The notes beneath the pieces were generated by a model that searched no databases, was not told the origin of the DNA, and was given only the letters and a program-made list of their open reading frames with translations. A DNA stretch of 64,000 nucleotides from assembly GCA_026874595.1 (NCBI GenBank), contig CM049309.1:72648426-72712425 (forward strand). Reading direction: 5' to 3'. This stretch comes from Sipunculus nudus (lineage: Eukaryota > Annelida > Sipuncula > Golfingiida > Sipunculidae). The translations under genes were made by a program, and so were the position numbers. Shown in pieces: positions 36,001 through 48,000 of this stretch. The stretch's first letter is position 1. Each line of letters opens with the position of its first letter.

Positions 36001-39000
36001 TCTTCAAATTTTCTTCCTGCTGAAAGCTCTAATTCAGTCAAATTTATCAGGTCTGTTTAAGATAAGAATACAACCACATATAATGCTACCATTGGGTAGT
36101 TTTGAAGCTACTTCATATAGTGATTTGTAATTTGAAGTGACTTTGTGGATGTTTTTAATATTTCCAGTCCTGCTTTGAGTGTGGAGCACACAACCCACAG
36201 TGGGTCAGCGTGACGTATGGTATCTGGATCTGCTTGGAATGCTCAGGGAAACACAGAAGTTTGGGTGTGCACCTGAGGTCAGAGCACTCTTACCAATTTG
36301 TCATTGATTTTTCTTGATCTAAAAAATTAATCAGATTTTCAAACACAATTAGTGTTCATACTTCTTCCTTTTAGTTCTTGGTGAACTGCCAAGTGTTTAA
36401 CATGTTTTAACAAAGGAGGTCTTGCACTTAAGCACATGATGCAAAGGTAGCCATAGGGGGGGGTGTGCAGATAGATATGTGCAGAGATATATATGTATAT
36501 ATCCCCAAATAAGACCACCATGGGGATTGACCAAAATGGTTGTAATTTAGAGTAGGTCGTATTTGTGAAATCCTAAATTACCTAGGTCATATATTCAGGA
36601 CTTAGAAGTGGTCATAATTGTGGGGTGGTCGCAAGGTGGGTTCCACTGTATATGTAAATATAAGTATGTAAGTACAAGTCAAATTATATGTAAATATTAA
36701 CACATGAAAGGTCTCATAGTTGTATAATAGATTGTTATCTAAAAGATAATGAAAAGATGTGACTCATATTTTATTCATTGAATATTCTTCAATAAGAATG
36801 CTGTAATTGATGGCCTTTATTCCATTATTTATATGTTAAGTTTATGGATCAGTTTTCCATTCCTTTGTCAAGGATCAATATGTATAATATTACCTGTCTT
36901 TTCAGTTTTGTGAGATCTGTTACCATGGATAAATGGAAGGACACAGAGCTAGAGAAGATGAAAGTGGGGGGCAACAGGAAAGCCAGAGTGTTCTTTGAAG
37001 CACAGAGTGACTACCATGATGGAATGAGTCTGCTAGAAAAGTACAACACTAAAGCTGCAGCGCTTTACAGGGACAAAGTGAGTTCAGAAAAGCTAGGAAA
37101 AGCAGTGTCATGGCTGCTGTACCGTAAAAAAACCGCATATACGTCGAGAAATTTGTTCCCAAAAAATTAATCCAAGAAAGGGGAGTCGACTAATGTGCAG
37201 GTCTAAGCCTGAGAGGCAAAATTTTGCACAAACTTAGTCAAACTGCCGGCCTGAATGTCTTAACTGATCGACAACTAGATATCCGTTTCCGGTGAAGTCA
37301 GGTACACAAGTTCCCCTTTCGGTCCAAAAAATACAGTCTAATAAGGTTTCGAATATTTTTTTTAGCTCAGCTGTCTGAAAGTCATCTGAGCTATAGCGAT
37401 CATTCTTTGTCCGTCGTCCGTCTGTCTTTCCGTTAACCACTGGACCTAGAACCTTGTAACTTGGGATTCTGAGAGGTCCATGAAAAATCTCCTTGGAAAC
37501 CAGAAATTAGGTCTCTGTTACCCATATCCTTCGAGCTATGGGGCCCCAAAGTACCCCCCAGAAAAGTAAAAAATTTCATACAAAAACTTCAATATCTCAT
37601 TAACTACTTGACTGATGGTCATGATTTTTGGCATACATATTGATCATGAGATGTTCCATCAGTTCCTGAAGACTGGTGGCGCCACCTATATTTTTCGATT
37701 TTTTACGAATTTTTTTCTCTTTTTTTGATACCTTTTAAAATGTGAACATCTGTTAACAAGGCACAAATTGTAAAGACTGGACCTAGAATCTTCATTCTCG
37801 ACACACTGAGAGACCTATAAAAAGTCTCCACGGAAACCAGAAATTAGGTCTCTGTTACCCATATCCTTCGAGCTATGGGGCCCAAAAGTACCCCCCAGAA
37901 AAGTAAAAAAATTCATACAAAAACTTCAATATCTCATTAAATACTTGACTGATGGTCATGATTTTTGGCATACATACTGATCATGAGATGTTCCGTTACT
38001 TCCTGCAGACTGGTGGCGCCACCTGTATCGTTCAGTTTTTTACAAATTTTTTTTCTCTATTTTTGATACCTTTCAAAATGTGAACATCTGTTAACAGACA
38101 CAAATCGTAAAGACTGGACCTAGAATCTTCATTCTTGACACACTGAGAGGTCCATGAAAAATCTCCTTGGAAACCAGAAATTAGGTCTCTGTTAACCATA
38201 TCCTTCGAGCTATGGGGCCCCAAAGTACCCCCCAGAGTAGTCAAAAATTTCATACAAAAACTTCAATTTCTCAATAACTACATCACTGATGGTCATGATT
38301 TTTGGCATACATATTGATTATGAGATGTTCCATCAGTTCCTGCAGACTGGTGGCGCCACCTGTATTGTTCGATTTTTTATGAATTTTTTTCTCTATTTTT
38401 GAGCCCTTTCAAAATGTGAACATCTGTTAACAAGGCACAAATCGTAAAGACTGGACCTAGAATCTTAAATCTTGACACACTGAGAGGTCCATGAAAAATC
38501 TCCTTAGAAACCTGAAATTAGGTCTCTGTTACCCATATCCTTCGAGCTATGGGGCCCCAAAGTACCCCCCAGAGTAGTCAAAAATTTCATACAAAATCTT
38601 CAATATCTCAATAACTACATCACTGATGGTCATGATTTGTGGCATAACTATTGATCATTAGATGTGTCATCACTTCCTGCAGACTGGTGGCGCCACCTGA
38701 ATCGTTAGATTTTTAGCTCAGCTGACTGAAAGTCATCTGAGCTATAGCGATCACTCTTTGTCCGTCGTCCGTCTGTCTGTCCGTTAACCAGGCACAAATC
38801 GTAACCGCTGGACCTAGAACCTTGTAACTTGGGATTCTGAGAGGTCCATAAAAAATCTCCTTGGAAACCAGAAATTAGGTCTTTGTTACCCATATCCTTC
38901 GAGCTATGGGGCCCAAAAGTACCCCCCAGAAAAGTCAAAAATTTCATACAAAAACTTCAATATCTCATTAACTACTTGACTGATGGTCATGATTTTTGGC

Positions 39001-42000
39001 ATACATATTGATCATGAGATGTTACATCACTTCCTGCAGACTGGTGGCGCCACCTGTATTTTTCGATTTTTTACGAATTTTTTTCTCTATTTTTGAGACC
39101 TTTAAAAATGTGAACATCTGTTAACAAGGCACAAATCATAAAGACTGGACTTAGAATCTTAATTCTTGACACACTGAGAGGTCCATGAAAAATCTCCTTG
39201 GAAACAAGAAATTAGGTCTCTGTTACCCATATCCTTTGAGCTATCGGGCCCCAAAGTACCCCCCAGAATAGTAAAAAATTTCATACAAAAACTTCAATAT
39301 CTCAATAACTACATCACTGATGGTCTTCATTTTTGGCATACATATTGATCATGAGATGTTTGATCAGTTCCTGCAGACTGGTGGCGCCACCTGTACTGTT
39401 TGATTTTTTTACGATTTTTTCCTCTATTTTTGAGACCTTTGAGGATGCTGTCATCTGTTAGCGTGGCACAAATCGTAACGACTGGACCTAGAATCTTCAT
39501 TTTCGACACACTGAGAGACCTATGAAAAGTCTCCATGGAAACCAGAAATTAGGCCTCTGTTACCCATATCCTTCGAGCTATGGGGCCCAAAATTACCCCC
39601 CCAGAATAGTCAAAAATTTCATACAAAAACTTCAATATCTCATTAACTACATCACTGATGGTCATGATTTTCGACATACATATTGATCATGAGATGTTTC
39701 AATGTTCACGAATTGTTTTCTCCATTTTTGAGACCTTTAAGGATGTAGTTATCTGTCAACAGGGTACAAATCGTAACGACTGGACCTAGAATCATCGTTC
39801 TTGACACACAGGGAGACCCATGATAAGTCTCCTTGGAAACCTGAAATTTGGCTCTGTTACCCATATCCTTTGAGCTATGGCACTCCAAAGTACAGCTCAG
39901 AATAATGGAAAATTTGATACAAAAGCTAAAGTATCTGAACAACTAATGCAGAGATAACCATAATTGTTTGCATGGATATTGATCATGGAGTGTTTCATAA
40001 GTTTCTGCAGACTGGTGGCACCACCTGTATTTGTTCGTTTTTTTTTACGAAATTTTTCTGTATTTTTGAGACCTTTAAAGATATGAACATCTGTTAACAG
40101 GGCACAAATCATAAAAACTGGACCAAGAATCTTCATTCTTGACACACAGGGAGACCCATGAAAAGTCTCCATGGAAACTTGAAATTAGGTCTCTGTTACC
40201 CATATTCTTTAAGCTGTATGGGTCCAAAATACCCCCCCCCCCCATGAATAATGGAAAATTTGATACAAAAACTGCAGTATTTCAATAACTACAACACTGA
40301 TGGTCATGATTTTCAGCATACATATTGATCATGAGCTGTTCCATCAGTTTCTGCAGACTGGGTGTGCCACCTCTATTTTTTTTTCAAATTTTTACGAATT
40401 TTTTTCTTTTTTTTGAGACCTTTAAAGATGTGGTTATCTGTCAACAGGATACAAATCGCAACAACTGGACCTAGAATCTTCATTCTTGTCATGCAAGGAG
40501 GCCCATAGAAGGTGCCTGTGGAAACTTGAAATTAGGTCTCTGTTACCCATATCCTTCAAGCTATAGGACTCCGAAGTATCCCTCAGAATAATGGACAATT
40601 TGATAAAAAAACTGAAGTATCTGAACAACTAATGCAGAGATCACCATGATTTTTTGCATGGATATTGACCATTAAGTGTTTTTATTAGTTTCTGCAGACT
40701 GGTGGAGCCACCTGTATTTTTGTACCAATTTGCATTGACCTCTGACCTTTCCTCTCTATCCAGTGTCCATTTGTGGGTCTGTTTCCACTCATAAACCCTC
40801 ATATCTTGGGAACCGTTTGACCGATCAGGAAATAAAATTGATACAAATGTAGCCCTTGGATTGCTTTATAACAGACACAAAAAATGGTGGCGCCACCTGT
40901 AACCATGTTTGCACAGTGTCCATCTGTTCATCTGCCTTGGGTTAAAATCACTCATATCTCTGCAGTGAATTGACTAATTCACCTGAAATTCGTCATGTGT
41001 ATACATCCAGGATAGCTTTCTTGATTTTATGACAGGTGGCGCCACCTATGTTCACGTTCATGCTGATGACATCCAAGCTTATATCTCGGGAACCGTTTGA
41101 CCGATCAGGAAATAAAATTTATACAAATGTAGCCCTTTGATAGCTCTGTAACATACACAAAAAATGGTGGCGCCACCTGTAACAATGTTTGCACAGCGTC
41201 TGTCTGTTAGTCTGCCGTGGCCTAAAATTACTCATTTCTCTGTAGTGGTTTGACATAACTGCCTAAAATTTTGCAAGTTTATACATCGTGGACAGCTTTC
41301 TTGATTTTATGACAGGTGGCGCCACCTACATTCTAGTTAACGCTGGACACATCCAACCTCATATCTCAGGAACCATTTGACCGATTGGGCCAAAATTGTG
41401 CATGTGTTTAGATCTCACATAGGTCTTTATCATACACAAAACTGGAGGGGTTACCTGCAAAGATTTTTGCACGGTGTTTGTCTGTTTGTCTGCCATGGGC
41501 AAAAATCGCTCATATACATGTAGTGGTTTGACTTTTCTGCCTAAAATTTTGCAGGTGTATACAACTTGGACAGATTTCTGGATTTGTGGTAGGTGGCACA
41601 ACCTACATACACATTTAGGCTGCAGACATCCATGCTAATATGCAACATACCTCACTCTATTTCCCCTTGCCACTCAATCCATGCCTCACTATCCGATTTT
41701 GGCAGATACATGTAGTCACTTGTTGGTTACCCGTATTCTAGTTTTAAAAGTTTACACATTTTTCTCTATTTTTGAGATATATAAATACAGACTTAATCTT
41801 GGCCTGTTGGTTAATCTGTTTGATGCTTCAGTTGAATGGGTATATACTACCATTCTGGTGATAAAATTTCCTTTTGTGAATCTCTTCCCAGTCAGCTGAG
41901 CATCATGACCCATGGGTCACTTGTTTATGAATTTTTTTCTCTATTTTTGAGACCTTTAAAGATATGAACTGGACCTAGAATCTTCATTCTTGACACACAG

Positions 42001-45000
42001 GGAGACCCATGAAAATTCTCCATGGAAACCTAAAATTAGGTCTCTGTTACCCATATTTTTTAGGCTGTATGGCTCCAAAATACCCCCCCAGAATAATGGA
42101 AAATTTGATACAAAAAGTGCAGTATCTCAATAACTTCAACACTGATGGTCATGATTTTCGGCATTCATATTGATCATGAGCTGTTCCATCAGTTTCTGCA
42201 GACTGAGTGCCACTTCTATTTTTTTTCAAATTTTTATGAATTTTTTTTCTCTTTTTTTGAGACCTTTAAAGATGTGGTTATCTGTCAACAGGGTACAAAT
42301 TGCAACAACTGGACCTAGAAACTTCATTCTTGTCATGCAAGGAGGCCCATGAAGAGTGACTGTGGAAACTAGAAATTAGGTCTCTGTTAGTGTTACCCAT
42401 ATCCTTCAAGCTATAGGACTCTGAAGTATCCCTCAGAATAATGGACAATTTGATACCAAAGCTGAAGTATCTGAACAACTAATGCGGAGATCATCATGAT
42501 TCTTTGCATGCCAATGAATGGATATTGACCATTAAGTGTTTTTATTAGTTTCTGCAGACTGGTGGAGCCACCTGTATTTTTGTATCCTCCAAAAGGAAGT
42601 TTTGCAGATACTATGTTTTTGACCGGGTTCCTCCGCCGCCGCCACGTTTGTTTCCAGAGAGCTCCTCTGAGAAAAATGGACCGATTTTTCCGAAACTTAC
42701 ACCAATTATTGAGTCACATGTGAACTAGTGCCTAACCAATTTGTGTTGACCTCTGACCTTTCCCCTCTATCTAGAGTCCATTTGTGCGTCTGTTTCCACA
42801 CATAAACCCTCATATCTCGGGAACCGATTGACCAATCAGGAAATAAAACTTATACAAATGTAGCCCTTGGATTGCTTTATAACATACACAAAAATGGTGG
42901 CGCCACCTGTAACCATGTTTGCACAGTGTCCATCTGTTCATCTGCCTTGGGTTAAAATCACTCATATCTCTACAGTGAAATGACTAATTCACCTGAAATT
43001 CGGCATGCATATACATCCAGGATAGCTTTCTTGATTTTATAACAGATGGCGCCACCTACATTCACGTTCACTCTGATCACATCCAAGCTCATATCTCCGG
43101 AACCGTTTAACCGATTGGGCCAAAATTTTGCATGTGTATAGATCTCACATAGCTCTTTATCATATGCAAAACTGGTGGCGCCACCTTCAACCATTTTTGC
43201 ACAGCGTCTGTCTGTTTTCTGCCGTGGGATAATGTCGCTCATATCTCGGCAGTGGTTTGACAAATCTGCCTAAAATTTTGCAGTTTTATACATCCTGGAT
43301 AGCTTTCTTGATTTTATGACAGGTGGCGCCACCTACATTCTAGTTTATGCTGCAGACATCCGAGCTCATATCTTGGGAACTGTTTGAACGATTTGGCCAA
43401 AATTTTGCATGTGTATAGATCTCACATAGGTCATTATCATACACAAAACTGGAGGGGCCATCTGCAACCATTTTTGCACAGCGTCTGTCTGTTTGTCTGC
43501 CGTCAGCTAAAATCACTCATATACATGTAGTGGTTTTACTTTTCTGCCTAAAATTTTGCATATGTATACAACTTGGACAGCTTTCTGGATATGTGGTAGG
43601 TGGCACAACCTACATACACATTTAGGCTGCAGACATGCATGCTAATATGCAACATACCTCACTCTATTTCCCCTTGCCACTCAATCCATGCCTCACTTCA
43701 ACCGTTCCACTCTGATTTTGGCGGATACACATAGTCACTTGTCGGCTACCTGTATTCTAGTTTTTAAAGTTTACACATTTTTTCTCTATTTTTGAGATAT
43801 ATAAATACAGACTAAATCTTGGCCTGTTGGTTAATCTGTTTGATGCTTCAGTTGAATGGGTATATACTACCATTCTGATGATAAAATTTCCTTTTGCGAA
43901 TCTCTTCCCAGTCAGCTGAGCGTCATGACCCATGGGTCACTTGTTTTCAAATTTTGACCATTTATGCGGTTCTTTCATTTGAATAATGCAGTATATTAAA
44001 ATGTTTACAATTTACATGGTTGATGACAACCAGGAAATGACCTGCGTCTAGCTATAATGAGCTTCATTCACGGGCGATTAAGTACAAGTGCAAGAGGCAC
44101 GGGTATTGCGTAATCAGTTGGGATTATATCCAGGGCATCGGCCCCTGTGTATTTGACATCCAATTATGTTACAGTAATTCCCAACAAAAACATTTGGTGC
44201 TTGCGTAAGTTTGCAAACATGTAAACGGTAAAAGCCTGTGGGCCATGATATCTGAACTACAGACAGGTGACAAATGGCTGATAACAGCACCGATTAGCCT
44301 CACTCGGTACGGGGATGGCTGCCTGTCCCAAGAAGTCCAATTTAGGTCACGCTGTTCACCTGTGTACTTACACGCGTGGGAAATTATCACTCTGTTCGGA
44401 AGTTCCTACTTAAAAATCACCCCATATCATAGTGAATGACTGCAGCCCTGAGCAAAGCTCGGGGGAAAAAATAGACCGAAGTTCAACCTGACATTGATAT
44501 CGCTATAAACAAAAGAACACAAAGTCAGCAAGACTTATTCAAAATTAGTACTCCACAGAATGTGAAATATATGATTCATTCACAAAAACTTTCATCAAAA
44601 AGATAGGAAAACGGAGTTTGATTAAAGAACGACTGACGTGTTGTCCACGTGTGGCCCTGGCTTCCGTGCTCTCACTTTGCGGTTCGCTATGCTGGATACC
44701 TACGCTGCATATATGCAGTTATATCGCATGTAATTGTTCATTAGTGCGTCCGTCTGTGGAGGCAAGGAAGACCGGATTTAATTAAAACTTGAATAAAACT
44801 GTCTTTTACGGCCTTGTGTTTTCTCAGAATGTATCATAAAAATCTCTGATAATAAAATTCCTGCCCTAGATCCAGGGATATGACCAAGCCGAGGACAGCT
44901 TACACTGTCACGTGGCCTTTTCAGGCGACTCGCTTGGTCGCGCGTTCTTTTCAATTTAGATTAGATAAAATGTAGAGAAGTCCGCGACAATCCCTGTTTT

Positions 45001-48000
45001 AGTAACATGCTTAAATAGTCATGTTTTTTATTGATATCTGACACAAACAGTCATTAGAAGTTTAAAAATAAATGAGCAATGACGAAAAGTGTGAGAAATC
45101 CTTGGCTGTTCTATTACCGCACACCTGCCGATTCTGGGTGTCAGACTATCTTCATTTCTGCAAAATACTTAAAGTATCGACCTGTTATATTTATTAATCT
45201 TAGAGTCTTTATGATGCCCAATAACTTTTAAATAGATTGCACAACAAAACAAATGACATTTTTACAGTTTTGGCCCCAGAATGGCTTGAAAAAATCTTGA
45301 CCTGATATTTAACCTGAAAATTATACTCGACTTATATGCGAGATCGACTTATATGCGAGTTTTTAAGGTACTTTATATGGTTGACATGAGTTGAGAAGCC
45401 AGGTTTCAATTTTTTGAGACCCACTTTTTTCCTACCTAAATATGAATGTATAAATAAACTCATCATCCCCTATACCCCACCCCTGTACTACGGGGGCAGG
45501 CTCAATTGCTTTGGTTGCAGCACTTGGAGGGCAAAGCACTATTCAAAATCAAGGCAATACAAACACAAAAATTATGACACTTAAAATGTTCAAATAGAGA
45601 TATGTGTAAAAAAAATACATATTACATGCAAATTAAATGTGAATTACATACATGGTCAGGTAATATAAGGTGAAAGTAAATCAAAGTTAATCTGATGAGC
45701 CATTTTTATTCAAGAATGACCAAATGGCAAAGGATTATTGCATACAACTATACATTAATTGATTTATATATACAACTACATATATTTTTTTCCTATTTAT
45801 ATCTGTTTTACTAACGAATAGGTAAAATTGTAAGTTACATAATATAAGTTACTGTATATAAGTCATAGTATTTAAATTACACTTGTGACAGTAAATAAAG
45901 TGACAGTATATAAAGTTACAGTTTGGAAGTTACATTATATAAGTTACAGTTAATAAAATACAGTATATAAGTTACAGTTCATAAGTTACAGTATATAAGT
46001 TACAGTTAATAAGTTACAGTATATAAGTTACAATTCTTAAGTTACATTATATAAGTTACAGTTCATAAGTAATATTATATAAGTTACATTTCATAAATAA
46101 CAGTATATAAGTTAGTTCATAAGTTACAGTATATAAGTCACAAGTTGTAAGTTACGGTATATAAGGCACAAGTCTTAAGTAACAGCATATAAGTCACAAG
46201 TCATAAGTTACAGTATATAAAGCACAAGTCATCAGTTACAGTATATAAGTTACCAGTCTTAAGTTACAGTATATTAGTCACAAGTGGTAAGTTACAGTAC
46301 ATAAGTCACAAGTTGTAAGTTACAGTATATAAGTCACAAGTTGTAAGTTACTGTACACAAGTCACAAGTCTTAAATTACAGTATATAAAGCACAAGTCGT
46401 AAGTTACAGTATATAAGTCACAAGTCTTAAGTTACAGTATATAAAGCACAAGTGGTAAGTTACATTATATAAAGCACAAGTTGTAAGTTACAGTGTATAA
46501 GTCACAAGTCTTAAGTTACAGTATTTAAAGCACAAGTCGTAAGTTACAGTGTATAAGTCACAAGTCTTAAGTTACAGTATATCAGTCACAAGTCTTAAGT
46601 TTCAGTCACAAGTTGTAAGTTACAGTATATACCATATATACTTGGGTGCTTGCCCTGATGAGAATGTTTTGTGTGTTTAGATCTCCACTGAAGCACAGGG
46701 TCAAAAATGGTCAGAGGCTACATCTCCTGCCAGAAATTATGTTCCACACACTGTACAAAACAATGCCATGAAAACCTCCGCCACCTACGCGGGATCAGCC
46801 ACCAGTATGGAAGATGCGTTTGGAATGTCAAGGTAGGATTCAGAAATGGTAGGATGCCCTGGTTTTATAATAACCAGTGAAACATGCATCTTTTAATGGC
46901 AGTATAATTATGGTTTTCAAATGAACAGTTAGGACAAAGAAAGGTCGGGTTCTCAGGCAATTTTTTTTATATCATTACAGGAGGGTGAATTTATATTTTT
47001 CTTTTTTATATTTTAAATTTTGGATACAATTTGGATGGGCAGATTAAAGAATGATTATAATACAGCTTGTTTGCTGAACAAGTAATAGCACCTTATAACA
47101 AAACAAAAACTTATTTAGGTGTTTATTATTTATTTTCTAAGGGAAATGTCAAAGTTTCTGGAGTTCAAAATCAATACATTTCCACTCAAAATAAAAATAT
47201 TACAGGGGTATCAAAATTTATGCCTGTGGCACCTGAGAAATCGATCTTATTACTCTTTTTGCATTAAACTGTCTTATAATAGTAATGTAGTCTTGGTTTT
47301 GCAATGATCAGTCAAACGCTTGCTTTGTCATACAGAGGAAAACATAATGGAGATCTAAACATAGTGTCTTCATGAATATTAAAACTGGCATTCAGTTGAC
47401 CTGTAAAATTCCATAAATTATATTTCTGTAACAGCCAGTATTTTGTTTAGGAAAATGTTTGAACTTTTATAAGCAAAGGCTTATGGGATTCCTAATCTGA
47501 CTGTACATGAATTCATGATTCATAAACAGAAGTCTGTATAACTGGCTAGGGGTGTTAAAAACAGTCCACCCAGTTGGTCACAGTTCTAAACTTAAAAAAG
47601 GATATGGTATACTTAAGTAACCAATCTGCATAAAAACAGGTTACTTTTGAATAATTGAATGCTTAAACATGTTATACATATAAAACACTATTGGCTTTCT
47701 CAAAGAAAACTTCAGATTAAAATGTTTTAAAGTCAGCTCTGTAGTGGGATCTTTTCTTTCAGAGAAGAAATTTCAAGACAAAAGGATGACTTCTTTACAA
47801 AAAGACAAGCTGAAAATGCCTCAAGACCTGCGTAAGTGAATTCTTTGATATACATATTAACTTTTAGATAAAAAAAAATCCAGACTTATGGTTGTCTTTC
47901 AGGAAGAATCAAGCTCAAGAAGAATCCTGTGATTGCGGCATGTAACCACCAAAAAGATTTATATATTTAGGAAGGTAGAACTTTCATCAATGGTGGTTCA

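Larger units (their letters stand above)
30084..36167 (+). other. ARFGAP1 intron 1 (6.1 kb), repeat-filled
   Basis: Holds the hAT-like MITE (30182-30649), a divergent long inverted repeat pair (about 30746-31085 with 34190-34560), the hairpin-ended element 31585-33526, and the piggyBac-like MITE (35544-35809). No other exon was found. Confidence 0.7.

Noticed and set aside
37234-42478. Series of similar minus-strand ORFs (for example starting [20 protein letters not shown])
   Set aside because: They recur once per 337-bp module because the modules are similar; frames break freely between copies and there is no start, domain or splice logic.
45828-46632. CRISPR-like array of short regular repeats
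   Set aside because: Units are contiguous 14/28-nt tandem repeats without unique spacers, inside a eukaryotic intron; it is a satellite.
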